DNA of 64,000 nt. Source: Streptomyces dangxiongensis. GTDB lineage: Bacteria; Actinomycetota; Actinomycetes; Streptomycetales; Streptomycetaceae. Every line of letters starts with the position of its first letter. The first letter of the stretch is position 1. The translations under genes and the position numbers were made by a program. Location of the stretch: NCBI RefSeq assembly GCF_003675325.1, contig NZ_CP033073.1, positions 2,728,001-2,792,000 on the forward strand, given 5' to 3'. A model generated the notes under the pieces. That model worked only from the letters and a program-made list of their open reading frames with translations, was not told the DNA's origin and did not search any database. Below are positions 9,930-18,955 of the stretch, in pieces.

Positions 9930-9955
9930 AACAGCGGGTTGCCGCGCGGCATTCC
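9930..9955 (-). promoter_or_regulatory. Sigma-R-dependent autoregulatory promoter of sigR
   Basis: On the minus strand GGAAT (9955-9951) is followed after exactly 18 bases by GTT (9932-9930). This is the published SigR consensus, with ideal spacing. It sits about 60 bases upstream of the sigma-R' ATG and just beyond the stop of the hydrolase gene at 9962. It corresponds to the position of sigRp2 in S. coelicolor. Confidence 0.88.
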
Positions 9956-9961
9956 CTGCCG

Positions 9962-10591
9962 TCACCCGAGTGACAGGGTCCACTCGGCGACCCGGGCTCC
10001 GACGAGGTCCAGGGCCTGTTCCTGTGTGAGGTCCGCGCGCCGGGGTACCGCGAGACCGTGATCGGCGTGGGGCACCTCGACCAGGTCGAAATCGCCCGCC
10101 GGGAACTCCTCCGGCCTGCCGAAGGGGTCGTTCCCGCCCTGCACGACCAGCGTGGGCACCCCGGTGCCCAGCAGCTCCCCGGCGCGGGAGCGCTCCGGCC
10201 TGCCCGGCGGGTGCAGCGGGAAGCTCAGCGCGAGCACGGCGTGCGCGCCCAGCTCGGCGGCCGTACGGCAGGCGACGCGGGCACCGGCGCTGCGCCCGCC
10301 GGAGATCACCGGCAGGCCGGGCCGGGCGAGCGCGGGCCACACCCCGCGCCATCCGGTGTCCAGGGTCTTCGGGGCGGGCGCGACCTTCTTGCCCGCGACC
10401 CGCCAGGGCTGCTCGACGAGGGCGACGGTGACACCCCGCGCGGGCAGTGTCCCGGCCAGTACGTGCAGGTCCCGGGCCTCGATGCCGCCGCCCGCGCCAT
10501 GGCTGACGGCCAGCACCAGGCGGGCCTCGCGCGCCGGGTGCCAGGTGATCCGGGCCGGTCCGGCGTCCGTGTCGACGGTCTCTGTGTTCAC
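9962..10591 (-). CDS. Alpha/beta-hydrolase family protein (dienelactone hydrolase/KANL3-like)
   Basis: A 209-residue cytoplasmic protein. The oxyanion-loop motif is SHGAGGG and the nucleophile elbow is GGRSAGARVA (GxSxG, Ser). An acidic residue in VVQGGNDPFG and a His in PHADHGLAVP complete a plausible triad. This matches the small alpha/beta hydrolases found across actinobacteria, whose substrate is unknown. The start is one base from the YedK-type gene's stop, so the two share a transcript that reads on towards sigR. Confidence 0.8.
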   Translation of the reverse strand: MNTETVDTDAGPARITWHPAREARLVLAVSHGAGGGIEARDLHVLAGTLPARGVTVALVEQPWRVAGKKVAPAPKTLDTGWRGVWPALARPGLPVISGGRSAGARVACRTAAELGAHAVLALSFPLHPPGRPERSRAGELLGTGVPTLVVQGGNDPFGRPEEFPAGDFDLVEVPHADHGLAVPRRADLTQEQALDLVGARVAEWTLSLG

Positions 10592-10592
10592 G

Positions 10593-11408
10593 TCAGAAGA
10601 GTGTGCCCTCTTCCGGTGCCTGAAGCTCCTTCAGCAGCTCCGGGCCGTTGTTGCGGACGTTGCTGACGGCGGTGGAGACCGGGTAGGCGCGCATCAGGCC
10701 GGGCGGGGGCGGGGCCAGCAGGGCGCGCAGCTCGTCGGGGTCGGTGCGGGAGGGGTCGAGCCAGGCGTCCCAGCGGTCCGGGGTGAGCATCAGCGGCATC
10801 CGGGGGTGGATGTCGGCGAGGGAGCGCGGGCCCTCGGCGGGGGCGACGGCCAGCGGGTCCCGCTCCGCCTCGGTGGTGATCACCGAGCAGGTGGCCCACC
10901 AGGCCCGCGGGTGGTCGTCGGGCAGCGTCCGGTCGCGCCAGAACTCGTACAGGCCGGCCATCGCGAACACCGAGCCGTCGGCGGGGAGCACGAAGTACGG
11001 CTGCTTGCGCGGGCGCTTCTTCCTGCCCTCCACCTCCAGCTCGCGTTCCTGGCTGCCGGTGACCCACTCGTAGTAGCCGTCGGCGGGCAGGAGGCAGCGG
11101 CGGGCGGCGAAGGCACGCCGGTAGGCGGGCTTCTCGTGCACGGTCTCCGCGCGGGCGTTGATCATCCGCGCGCCGCCCTCGGGGGTCTTAGCCCAGGACG
11201 GGACCAGGCCCCACTTGAGCCTGCGTAGCTGACGAACCGGACGCGGGGAGTCCGCGTCTTTCAGGGGGCGGTCCAGTACGGCGTGGACCTCCTTGGTGGG
11301 GGCCACGTTGTAGTCCGGCTCCAGGGTCTCCTCGGGATCCCAGTGTTCGACCTCGAAGACTCCCGCGAGATCCTCGGGCCCACGACTCGATGCATACCGT
11401 CCGCACAT
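10593..11408 (-). CDS. SRAP/YedK (HMCES)-family abasic-site DNA-protein crosslinking protein
   Basis: A 271-residue protein of the SOS-response-associated peptidase family. Members shield abasic sites in single-stranded DNA by a covalent link from the N-terminal Cys2. The ATG at 11408 puts that cysteine at position 2 (MCGRYASS). Other family landmarks are PDYNVAPT, the active-site region MINARAET, the PADGYYEW block and the HPRMPLML histidine. Choosing the longer frame (to 11438) would bury the catalytic cysteine, so it is rejected. I see no LexA box upstream. Confidence 0.92.
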   Translation of the reverse strand: MCGRYASSRGPEDLAGVFEVEHWDPEETLEPDYNVAPTKEVHAVLDRPLKDADSPRPVRQLRRLKWGLVPSWAKTPEGGARMINARAETVHEKPAYRRAFAARRCLLPADGYYEWVTGSQERELEVEGRKKRPRKQPYFVLPADGSVFAMAGLYEFWRDRTLPDDHPRAWWATCSVITTEAERDPLAVAPAEGPRSLADIHPRMPLMLTPDRWDAWLDPSRTDPDELRALLAPPPPGLMRAYPVSTAVSNVRNNGPELLKELQAPEEGTLF

Positions 11409-11514
11409 ACGTGCCACACTGCCAGGCCGACCCGTCACCCGACCACCACCCCACCACGACGGCGCCCCCGCGCCGACCCCCGACGATCACCAGGACAGGG
11501 AGCCACTCGGACAC

Positions 11515-12237
11515 ATGGACAGCCTCGCCGCCACCGCGCTGCCCGGCCTCTGGGACCGCCTCACCGGCACCCAGCCCGATCCCGGCCTGTGGGTGATCCT
11601 GGCCACCCTGGCCGCGGCGCTCGCCGTCGTCGTCCCGCACCCGGTGTGGCGGATATCCCGCAACGCGATCACCATCGCGCACGAGGGCGGCCACGGCCTG
11701 GTCGCCCTGCTCACCGGCCGGCAGCTCACCGGCATCCGGCTGCACTCCGACACCAGCGGGCTCACCCTCAGCCGGGGCAAGCCGTACGGACTGGGCATGA
11801 TCCTCACGGCCGCGGCCGGGTACACGGCGCCTTCCCTGCTGGGGCTCGGCGGGGCCGCGCTGCTGGCCACGGGGCGCATCACCCTCCTGCTGTGGGTGGC
11901 CACGGCCCTGCTGCTCGCGATGCTGTTGATGATCCGCAACGCCTACGGCGTCCTCACCGTGGTGCTGGCCGGGGGCGCGTTCCTGTTGGTGTCCTGGCTG
12001 GCGGGGCCGCAGGTGCAGGCGGCGTTCGCGTACGCGGTGGTCTGGTTCCTGCTGGCCGGCGGGGTACGGCCGCCGTTCGAACTGCAGGCCAAGCGGGCGC
12101 GGGCGGGCGCGGGCGACTCGGACGCGGACCAGTTGTCCCGGCTGGCGCACGTACCGGCGGGGCTCTGGCTCTTCCTGTTCCACGCGGTGTCCCTGTCCTC
12201 GCTGATCGGCGGAGGCCGCTGGCTGCTGGAAGGTTGA
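11515..12237 (+). CDS. M50-like (M50B) membrane metallopeptidase-family protein
   Basis: A 240-residue integral membrane protein with about six hydrophobic segments. A zinc-binding HEGGH motif sits within the membrane (ITIAHEGGHGLVAL, about residue 56), followed by GRQLTGIRLHSDTSGLT, both typical of M50B-like putative site-2-protease relatives in actinobacteria. The classical second motif of proteases (LDG/NPDG) is not evident, so proteolytic activity is uncertain. The gene is divergent from the YedK gene across about 106 bases, with an ATG start and GGGAG just upstream. Confidence 0.8.
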   Translation: MDSLAATALPGLWDRLTGTQPDPGLWVILATLAAALAVVVPHPVWRISRNAITIAHEGGHGLVALLTGRQLTGIRLHSDTSGLTLSRGKPYGLGMILTAAAGYTAPSLLGLGGAALLATGRITLLLWVATALLLAMLLMIRNAYGVLTVVLAGGAFLLVSWLAGPQVQAAFAYAVVWFLLAGGVRPPFELQAKRARAGAGDSDADQLSRLAHVPAGLWLFLFHAVSLSSLIGGGRWLLEG

Positions 12238-12265
12238 CGCCGGGCCCTGCTTATAAAGTGACCCC

Positions 12266-13582
12266 ATGGCCCCGAACCCCGCCCCCACCGCCCCCTGGCC
12301 CGCCCCGCACGCGAGCGGGGCCGTCGACGCCACGGTCCACGTACCGGGGTCCAAGTCGGTCACCAACCGCGCCCTGGTCCTCGCCTCCCTGGCCTCCGAA
12401 CCCGGCTGGCTGCGCCGCCCGCTGCGCTCGCGGGACACCCTGCTGATGGCCGGCGCGCTGCGCGCGATGGGCGTGGAGATCGAGGAGGGGGTGGGCCCCG
12501 ACGGCACCGGTGAGGCCTGGCGGGTGCTGCCCACGGGCCTGCGCGGCCCGGCCACGGTCGACGTCGGCAACGCGGGCACGGTGATGCGCTTCCTGCCGCC
12601 GGTGGCCGCGCTGGCCGACGGTCCGATCCGGTTCGACGGGGACCCGCGGTCGTACGAGCGTCCCCTCCACGGGGTGATCGACGCGCTGCGGGCGCTCGGC
12701 GCCCGGATCGACGACGACGGCCGGGGCGCGCTGCCGCTGACCGTGCACGGCGGCGGCGCCCTGGACGGCGGCCCGGTCTCGGTCGACGCCTCCTCGTCCT
12801 CCCAGTTCGTCTCCGCGCTGCTGCTGTCCGGCCCGCGCTTCAACCAGGGCGTCGAGGTCCGGCACACCGGTGCCACCCTGCCGTCCCTGCCGCACATCCG
12901 GATGACGGTCGACATGCTGCGCGCGGTGGGCGCCCAGGTGGACACCCCGGAGTCGGGCGGCGAGCCCGACGTGTGGCGGGTGACGCCGGGGGCGCTGCTC
13001 GGCCGGGACCTGACCGTCGAGCCGGACCTGTCCAACGCGCAGCCGTTCCTGGCGGCGGCCCTCGTCACCGGCGGCAAGGTGCTCGTCCCGGACTGGCCGG
13101 CCCGCACCACCCAGCCGGGGGACCGGCTGCGGGAGATCTTCACCGAGATGGGAGGCTCCTGTGAACTCACCGATTACGGGCTCGTGTTCACCGGTTCGGG
13201 CGCGGTCCACGGCATCGACGTGGACCTGGGCGACGTCGGCGAGCTGACCCCGGGCATCGCGGCGGTCGCGGCGCTCGCCGACTCGCCGTCCACCCTGCGG
13301 GGCGTGGCCCATCTGCGGCTGCACGAGACGGACCGGCTGGCCGCGCTCACCAAGGAGATCAACGAACTCGGCGGTGACGTCACGGAGACGGCCGACGGCC
13401 TGCACATCCGCCCGCGCCCGCTGCGCGGCGGGGTGTTCCACACCTACGAGGATCACCGGATGGCGACGGCCGGCGCGGTCATCGGCCTGGCCGTCGAGGG
13501 GGTGCGGATCGAGAACGTGGCGACGACCGCGAAGACCCTGCCGGACTTCCCCGCGTTGTGGACCGGGATGCTCGGGCAGTAA
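12266..13582 (+). CDS. aroA: 3-Phosphoshikimate 1-carboxyvinyltransferase (EPSP synthase)
   Basis: A 438-residue enzyme that joins phosphoenolpyruvate to shikimate 3-phosphate in the chorismate pathway. Motifs in order: [17 protein letters not shown] (substrate-binding Lys and Arg), [12 protein letters not shown] (PEP loop; Ala follows GN, so it resembles glyphosate-sensitive class I types), [18 protein letters not shown], and [14 protein letters not shown]. The start ATG at 12266 is 28 bases after the M50-like gene. It is followed after 12 bases by rsgA in the same direction. Confidence 0.97.
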   Translation: MAPNPAPTAPWPAPHASGAVDATVHVPGSKSVTNRALVLASLASEPGWLRRPLRSRDTLLMAGALRAMGVEIEEGVGPDGTGEAWRVLPTGLRGPATVDVGNAGTVMRFLPPVAALADGPIRFDGDPRSYERPLHGVIDALRALGARIDDDGRGALPLTVHGGGALDGGPVSVDASSSSQFVSALLLSGPRFNQGVEVRHTGATLPSLPHIRMTVDMLRAVGAQVDTPESGGEPDVWRVTPGALLGRDLTVEPDLSNAQPFLAAALVTGGKVLVPDWPARTTQPGDRLREIFTEMGGSCELTDYGLVFTGSGAVHGIDVDLGDVGELTPGIAAVAALADSPSTLRGVAHLRLHETDRLAALTKEINELGGDVTETADGLHIRPRPLRGGVFHTYEDHRMATAGAVIGLAVEGVRIENVATTAKTLPDFPALWTGMLGQ

Positions 13583-13594
13583 GGACGTAACAGC

Positions 13595-14605
13595 ATGCGC
13601 CGCTATGGCAAGCACACCGACGAGGACGACATCCGCAGCCGCCCCAACCGCAAGGGCAACCGGCCGCGGACCAGCATCCGCCCCAAGCACGAGGACGCGG
13701 CCGAGGGCATGGTCCTCACCGTCGACCGGGGGCGGCTGACCTGCCTGGTGGGCGACCGGGTCGTCCTGGCGATGAAAGCCCGCGAGCTGGGCCGCAAGGC
13801 CGCCGTCGTCGGCGACCAGGTGGCCCTGGTGGGCGACCTGTCGGGGAAGAAGGACTCACTCGCGCGGATCGTGCGGATCGCGGGGCGCACGTCGGTGCTG
13901 CGCCGCACGGCCGACGACGACGACCCCTACGAGCGGGTGGTCGTCGCCAACGCCGACCAACTGGCGATCGTGACGGCGCTGGCCGACCCGGAACCCCGGC
14001 CCCGGCTGATCGACCGCTGTCTCGTCGCGGCCTTCGACGGCGGTCTGACACCGCTGCTGGTGATGACCAAGTCGGACCTGGCCCCGCCGGACGCGCTGCT
14101 GGAGCTGTACGGCGCCCTGGACATCCCCCACGTCGTCACCAGCCGTGAGGAGCTGGAGAGCGGGGACGCGGCGGACCGGGTGCGCGCACACCTGAACGGC
14201 AAGATCACCGCGTTCGTGGGCCACTCGGGCGTCGGCAAGACGACGCTGGTCAACGCGCTGGTCCCCGAGGACCGCCGGCGTACGACGGGACACGTCAACG
14301 CGGTGACGGGGCGCGGCCGGCACACCACGACGTCGGCCCTCGCCCTGCCGCTGGGCGGTGCGGACGGCTGGGTCGTCGACACCCCGGGCATCCGTTCCTT
14401 CGGGCTCGCGCACGTCGACCCCTCGCGGGTGATCCTCGCCTTCCCGGATCTCGTACCCGGTACGGAGGGCTGTCCGCGGGCGTGCAGCCACGACGAGCGG
14501 GACTGCGCGCTGGACAAGTGGGTCGAGGACGGTCACGCGGACGCGGCACGGCTGTACTCGCTGCGCCGGCTGCTGGCCACGCGGGAGGCCACGGAGGGCG
14601 ACTGA
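13595..14605 (+). CDS. rsgA: RsgA, small-ribosomal-subunit-dependent GTPase
   Basis: A 336-residue circularly permuted GTPase that acts late in 30S subunit maturation. The G motifs appear in the permuted order typical of YjeQ/RsgA: MTKSDL (G4), then GHSGVGKTTLVNAL (G1, P-loop) and VVDTPGIRSF (G3). The C-terminal zinc knuckle follows (C-P-R-A-C-S-H-x5-C). An N-terminal OB-fold segment is preceded by a basic tail. The aroA-rsgA pairing, 12 bases apart, recurs in actinobacteria. Confidence 0.95.
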   Translation: MRRYGKHTDEDDIRSRPNRKGNRPRTSIRPKHEDAAEGMVLTVDRGRLTCLVGDRVVLAMKARELGRKAAVVGDQVALVGDLSGKKDSLARIVRIAGRTSVLRRTADDDDPYERVVVANADQLAIVTALADPEPRPRLIDRCLVAAFDGGLTPLLVMTKSDLAPPDALLELYGALDIPHVVTSREELESGDAADRVRAHLNGKITAFVGHSGVGKTTLVNALVPEDRRRTTGHVNAVTGRGRHTTTSALALPLGGADGWVVDTPGIRSFGLAHVDPSRVILAFPDLVPGTEGCPRACSHDERDCALDKWVEDGHADAARLYSLRRLLATREATEGD

Positions 14606-14689
14606 GCACCGCGTTGTGCGCCCGGACGGGCGGCCGGTAAGTGCATAATCACACCGAGCCGGAGATCCGGACCAACGGGAGGACCGCAC

Positions 14690-15014
14690 ATGGCGTGGCT
14701 GCTGGTCATAGTGGCCGGTTTCCTGGAGACCGGCTTCGCCGTGTGCCTGAAACTCTCCCACGGGTTCACCCGTCTGTGGCCGACGATCGCCTTCGCCTCG
14801 TTCGCCCTGGGCAGCTTCGGCCTGCTGACCCTCTCCCTGCGGAAGCTGGACGTCGGCCCCGCGTACGCCGTGTGGACCGGCATCGGCGCGGCCGGCACCG
14901 CCCATCTACGGCATGGTCTTCCTCGGCGACCTGGTGTCCACCCTGAAGATCGTCTCGATCAGCCTCGTCATCCTCGGCGTGATCGGCCTCCAACTGTCGG
15001 GATCGGCGCACTAG
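14690..15014 (+). pseudogene. SMR-family transporter of the Gdx/SugE type, one-base frameshift
   Basis: The intended product is a 107-residue, four-helix small multidrug resistance protein. The N-terminal part has the essential membrane glutamate in GFLETGF (about residue 13), then KLSHGFTRLWPT and AYAVWTGIGA. HGF-R-L-P and the WTGIGA block resemble Gdx/SugE guanidinium exporters rather than EmrE. At 14901-14903 a CCC run shifts the frame; with CC it reads on through TAIYGMVFLGDLVST to the stop at 15014. The ATG at 14690 follows GGGAGGACC. The error-like indel and otherwise intact sequence suggest a functional gene. A TetR gene faces it. Confidence 0.82.
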
Positions 15015-15068
15015 GCGCGGGGCGCCGACCGGCCGCAGCGGCTCCCCGGCGCCGGGGCGGCACCGCCC

Positions 15069-15674
15069 TCACACCAGATGCCGGGGGAGCACCGCCCGGA
15101 CCAGCTCCGCCATGCCGCCCTCCCCGGGCGGGGCCGCCACGCAGGACAGGGCGAGGCGCACCACCAGTTCGCAGGTGCGCAGCAGTTCGGCGGTGTCGGC
15201 CGGGGAGGCGCCGGGACCGGCCAGCACGGTCACCGCTCGGTCCCGGACCATCCGCACGAAGTCGCGGGGCGTCGGAAGCGGCCCGTCCGCCCGGCGCTGC
15301 GCCGGCACCGCGGTGCAGGAGGGGACGGGCGCGAGCGGCGGGGCGGGCAGCCGCTCCGTCCAGCAGCCGGTGAGCATGGCCCGGACCAGCACGTTCTCCC
15401 GCGCCGCGCCGGCCGTCCACTCGGCGGTGGCGGTGAGCCGGTCCCGCGGCCCGGCCGCACTGCCGAGCGCCCGTTCCACCCCGGCCAGATATCCGTCGGC
15501 CTCCCGCCGCACCAGCGCCCGGGCCAGCCCGTCCTTGCTGCCGAACTCGTTGTACAGGGTCTGCCGGGACACCCCGGCCGACACGGCGACGTCGACCATC
15601 CGCACCGCGGACCACGGCCGGCGCATGAGCGCCGCGTAGGCGGCGTCCAGCAGGGACTCCCGGGCAGCAGGCAT
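15069..15674 (-). CDS. TetR-family transcriptional regulator
   Basis: A 201-residue regulator. The N-terminal helix-turn-helix (residues about 25-50: VAVSAGVSRQTLYNEFGSKD) is a clear TetR domain; the C-terminal ligand domain is Ala-rich and unassigned. The ATG at 15674 gives the normal short N-terminus (MPAARESLLDAA). A perfect 10-bp inverted repeat lies 12 bases upstream of the start (separate entry), so autorepression is likely. It converges on the Gdx-type transporter gene and may control it; the ligand is unknown. Confidence 0.9.
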   Translation of the reverse strand: MPAARESLLDAAYAALMRRPWSAVRMVDVAVSAGVSRQTLYNEFGSKDGLARALVRREADGYLAGVERALGSAAGPRDRLTATAEWTAGAARENVLVRAMLTGCWTERLPAPPLAPVPSCTAVPAQRRADGPLPTPRDFVRMVRDRAVTVLAGPGASPADTAELLRTCELVVRLALSCVAAPPGEGGMAELVRAVLPRHLV

Positions 15675-15685
15675 CCTCGCCTCCC

Positions 15686-15708
15686 TGGGGCACAGCGACT
15701 GTGCCCCA
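15686..15708. promoter_or_regulatory. Perfect palindromic operator in front of the TetR gene
   Basis: The arms TGGGGCACAG and CTGTGCCCCA are separated by CGA, a 23-base perfect inverted repeat. It lies just upstream of the TetR start. A TTGACA (minus strand, 15736-15731) sits 17 bases upstream of AAATCT (15713-15708), so the palindrome covers the -10/+1 area, as expected for an autorepressor site. Confidence 0.82.
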
Positions 15709-15915
15709 GATTTGACGCGCCTGTGGGCACTGTCAAGGGTCCGCGAGGACAGGGGGCGAGCTTCGGCCGCCGGGGGCGGGCGGCTACGGCGGTGTGAGGC
15801 GGGCCGCGGCGGCGGGGGCGGGCGCACGCGCATCCGGCTGACAGCCGTGCGGCGCGCCGCTGTCACCCGCGTCCCTGGTAGCCCCTGTGCCCACCCGGCA
15901 GATACCGTTCCCCAC

Positions 15916-16719
15916 ATGCCGGACTACCTCGACGACCTCGGACTCGCCCACGTCCTCGCGGACGCGGCCGACGCCGCCACCAAGGCCCGTTTCAAGGCCC
16001 TCGACCTCAAGGTGGAGACGAAGCCGGACATGACCCCGGTGAGCGAAGCCGACAAGGAGGCGGAGGAAGTGATCCGCAGCCGGCTCCAGCGTGCCCGCCC
16101 CAGGGACGCCGTTCTCGGCGAGGAGTACGGCGTCATCGAGGGCACCGGCCCCCGCCGCTGGGTGATCGACCCGATCGACGGGACCAAGAACTACATCCGG
16201 GGGGTCCCGGTGTGGGCGACGCTCATCGCCCTGATGGAAGCGGGCGAGGGCGGCTACGAACCGGTCGTCGGTGTCGTCTCCGCCCCCGCCCTCGGCCGCC
16301 GCTGGTGGGCCGCGAAGGGCCACGGCGCCTTCACCGGCCGCAACCTCACCTCCGCGTCCCGTATCCACGTCTCCCGCGTCGGCGGGCTGGCGGACGCCTC
16401 CTTCGCGTACTCCTCGCTCTCCGGCTGGGAGGAGCAGGGCCGCCTGGGCGGCTTCCTGGACCTCAGCCGCCAGGTGTGGCGCACGCGCGCGTACGGCGAC
16501 TTCTGGCCGTACATGATGGTCGCCGAGGGGTCCGTCGACATCTGTGCCGAGCCGGAGCTGTCCCTGTGGGACATGGCCGCCACCGCGATCATCGTGACGG
16601 AGGCGGGCGGCTCCTTCACCGGCCTCGACGGCCGCCCGGGCCCGCACAGCGGCAACGCGGCGGCGTCCAACGGCCTGCTCCACGACGAGCTGCTGGGGTA
16701 TCTCGCCGAGCGCGGCTGA
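15916..16719 (+). CDS. hisN: Inositol-monophosphatase-family histidinol-phosphatase
   Basis: A 267-residue Mg2+-dependent phosphatase. Metal-binding motifs are GEEYG, WVIDPIDGTKNYIRGVPVW and, near the C-terminus, LSLWDMAATAIIVTEAGG. The subgroup with this GTKNY-RGVPVW signature is the actinobacterial HisN, which dephosphorylates histidinol phosphate in histidine synthesis; related enzymes act on inositol phosphates, so the substrate is by family. The ATG at 15916 starts the conserved N-terminus MPDYLDDLGLAH; longer in-frame starts back to 15712 are not credible. Confidence 0.88.
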   Translation: MPDYLDDLGLAHVLADAADAATKARFKALDLKVETKPDMTPVSEADKEAEEVIRSRLQRARPRDAVLGEEYGVIEGTGPRRWVIDPIDGTKNYIRGVPVWATLIALMEAGEGGYEPVVGVVSAPALGRRWWAAKGHGAFTGRNLTSASRIHVSRVGGLADASFAYSSLSGWEEQGRLGGFLDLSRQVWRTRAYGDFWPYMMVAEGSVDICAEPELSLWDMAATAIIVTEAGGSFTGLDGRPGPHSGNAAASNGLLHDELLGYLAERG

Positions 16720-16892
16720 CGCACGGGAAAGCGCGCGCACGCCGTCGACGGGCGTCGCGCGCCCCCTTGTTGACCCTCCCTTTGCCTGGCACCCTGAGTC
16801 CACCCCCGCTTGTGAACTTGTGCAGCGCCGTACAGGCGCCTCCGGCGCCGGGCCTGGAAACAGGCGGGAAACCCTCAGGAGGTGGCCCCTTC

Positions 16893-17288
16893 ATGCTCGT
16901 CCGTGACGCCATGAGCACGGTGATACTCACCCTCGGCCCCGCCCACACCCTCCGCCAGGCAGCAGCCCTGATGTCGGCGCGCCGCATAGGCGCCGCCGTG
17001 GTCCTCGACCCGGACGCCGGCGGCGTCGGCATCCTCACCGAACGCGACATCCTCAACTCCGTCGGCCTCGGCCAGGACCCGGACACCGAACGCATCCACG
17101 CCCACACCACCACCGACGTCGTCTTCGCCGCCCCGACCTGGACCCTGGAGGAGGCGGCCCGCGCCATGGCCCACGGCGGCTTCCGGCACCTCGTGGTCCT
17201 GGACCGCGGCGAGGTGGCCGGCATCGTCTCGGTCCGCGACATCATCCGCCGCTGGGTACCGGCCCGCGAGCCCACACCCGCCCTCTGA
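16893..17288 (+). CDS. CBS-domain pair protein
   Basis: A 131-residue protein built only of two CBS motifs. The first covers about residues 1-60 (TLRQAAALMSARRIGAAVV, GGVGILTERDIL). The second covers 65-125 (TLEEAARAMAHGGFRHLVVL, GEVAGIVSVRDIIRRW). Stand-alone CBS pairs bind adenosine nucleotides and regulate partner proteins. An excellent AGGAGG ends 10 bases before the ATG. No partner is evident next door. Confidence 0.92.
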   Translation: MLVRDAMSTVILTLGPAHTLRQAAALMSARRIGAAVVLDPDAGGVGILTERDILNSVGLGQDPDTERIHAHTTTDVVFAAPTWTLEEAARAMAHGGFRHLVVLDRGEVAGIVSVRDIIRRWVPAREPTPAL

Positions 17289-17297
17289 GCACGCGAA

Positions 17298-17334
17298 GCG
17301 GGCCGGACCCCGAGCACCGTGGGGTCCGGCCCGC
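17298..17334. terminator. Shared bidirectional hairpin between CBS gene and catalase
   Basis: Perfect 14-bp arms at 17298-17311 and 17321-17334 with a 9-base loop lie between two convergent genes (stops at 17288 and 17356). It can serve both. Confidence 0.82.
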
Positions 17335-17355
17335 CCGGCCGCGAGGGCGGCCGGC

Positions 17356-18810
17356 TCAGCCGCGCAGCGCCTGCACCGCCGCCTCCAGCCGCTTGCCGAA
17401 GTCGGCATCCGCGTTGCGGAAGTTGCCGATCGCGCGCTCAGCGATGTCCGCGCGCGAGACCTGGGAGACCGCGCCCGCCAGGTTGGCGACCAGTCGCTCC
17501 TTCTCCTCCTCCGTCATCAGCCGGTAGAGGCTGCCGGCCTGCACGAAGTCGTCGTCCTCGGCGTGCGCCGGCGTCGGGTGGTCACCGGTGCCGGCCGTGA
17601 AGCCGTCGAACGGCTGCCACAGCGGCCGGCCGGTCTGGTGGGGCCCGCCGAAGCTGTTCGGCTCGTAGTTCTTCGCACCGCCGTGCCGGCCGTCGTACAG
17701 GAGGCCGTCGCGGGAGTTGGTGCGTGCCTCGGTGGCGTGCGGGCGGTTCACCGGCAGGTGGTCGGCGTTGATGCCGACGCGGTAGCGGTGGGCGTCGCCG
17801 TACGCGAAGAGCCGGCCCTGGAGCATCTTGTCGGGCGAGGGGCCGATGCCCGGCACGAAGTGCGCCGGCGAGAAGACCGACTGCTCGACCTCTGCGAAGA
17901 CGTTCCGCGGGTTGCGGTTCAGCTCCAGCTTGCCGACCTCGATGACCGGGTAGTCCGCGTGCGGCCACACCTTGGTCAGGTCGAACGGGTTGAAGCGGTA
18001 GGTCGCCGCGTCCGCCGCCGGCATGATCTGCACGCCCACGGTCCAGCTCGGGAACTCGCCGCGCTCGATCGCCTCGCGCAGGTCGCGCTGGTGGGAGTCG
18101 GGGTCCTTGCCGGCCAGGACGTCCGCCTCCTCGGCGGTCAGGCACTTGATGCCCTGGTCGGTCTTGAAGTGGTACTTGACCCAGAAGGCCTCTCCGGCCT
18201 CGTTGTTCCACTGGAAGGTGTGCGAACCGAAACCGTCCATGTGGCGGTACGACGCCGGGATGCCGCGGTCACCGAACAGCCAGGTCACCTGGTGCGTGGA
18301 CTCCGGCGAGAGGCTCCAGAAGTCCCAGACGTTGTCCGGTTCCGTGGAACCGGTGTACGGGTCGCGCTTCTGGGTGTGGATGAAGTCGGGGAACTTGATC
18401 GCGTCCCGGATGAAGAACACCGGGGTGTTGTTGCCGACGAGGTCGTAGTTGCCCTCCTCGGTGTAGAACTTCAGCGAGAAGCCGCGCGGGTCGCGGACGG
18501 CGTCCGCCGCGCCGAGGTTGCCGGCCACGGTCGAGAAACGCAGGAAGACCTCGGTCTGCTTGCCGGGCTCGGAGAGGAACGCGGCGCGGGTGTACGGCGT
18601 GACGTCTGCGGTCACCGTGAAGGTGCCGTAGGCGCCGGCGCCGCGGGCGTGCACCACGCGCTCCGGGATGCGCTCCCGGTTGAAGTGCGCCAGCTTCTCC
18701 AGCAGCAACTGGTCCTGGACGAGAACCGGCCCGCCGACGCCCGCCGTCTCGCTGTTCTGGTTGTCGGCGACCGGGGCACCGGCCTCCGTGGTGAGCGGTC
18801 CCTGCGTCAC
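17356..18810 (-). CDS. katA: Monofunctional haem catalase (small-subunit clade)
   Basis: A 484-residue catalase that disproportionates hydrogen peroxide. The catalytic His lies in [12 protein letters not shown], the Asn in [17 protein letters not shown], and the proximal haem Tyr in [15 protein letters not shown]. The length is that of clade 3 enzymes. I chose the GTG at 18810 because AGGAGG lies 5 bases before it and [11 protein letters not shown] is the common Streptomyces N-terminus; ATG 18828 is an alternative. It is divergent from a Fur/PerR-type gene and shares a palindromic operator region. Confidence 0.95.
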   Translation of the reverse strand: MTQGPLTTEAGAPVADNQNSETAGVGGPVLVQDQLLLEKLAHFNRERIPERVVHARGAGAYGTFTVTADVTPYTRAAFLSEPGKQTEVFLRFSTVAGNLGAADAVRDPRGFSLKFYTEEGNYDLVGNNTPVFFIRDAIKFPDFIHTQKRDPYTGSTEPDNVWDFWSLSPESTHQVTWLFGDRGIPASYRHMDGFGSHTFQWNNEAGEAFWVKYHFKTDQGIKCLTAEEADVLAGKDPDSHQRDLREAIERGEFPSWTVGVQIMPAADAATYRFNPFDLTKVWPHADYPVIEVGKLELNRNPRNVFAEVEQSVFSPAHFVPGIGPSPDKMLQGRLFAYGDAHRYRVGINADHLPVNRPHATEARTNSRDGLLYDGRHGGAKNYEPNSFGGPHQTGRPLWQPFDGFTAGTGDHPTPAHAEDDDFVQAGSLYRLMTEEEKERLVANLAGAVSQVSRADIAERAIGNFRNADADFGKRLEAAVQALRG

Positions 18811-18877
18811 GTGTGCCTCCTGCGTCATCACTGACTCGTCCTGTCCTGTCGTCAAACCCGGGGTCGATCCTACAATG

Positions 18878-18910
18878 GACTTTGTCTAAGTCAAGCTAGA
18901 TTCCAAAGTC
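18878..18910. promoter_or_regulatory. Fur/PerR-type operator region between catalase and regulator
   Basis: TTGTCTAAGTCAA at 18882-18894 is an imperfect palindrome (TTGxCTxAGxCAA). It is nested in a wider inverted repeat, GACTTTG at 18878-18884 and CAAAGTC at 18904-18910. The region is far more AT-rich than its surroundings and lies between divergent katA and the Fur-family gene, as expected for peroxide-responsive repression of both. Confidence 0.72.
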
Positions 18911-18955
18911 ACACCTATTCCCGACCTGGTCCTGGTTCCTGTTAGGCTGGTGGCT

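Noticed and set aside
14606..14689. Possible mini-ykkC (guanidine-II) riboswitch before the Gdx-type gene
   Set aside because: A CGCCC/GGGCG hairpin is present but its loop is not ACGR in the right register, and there is no second matching hairpin.
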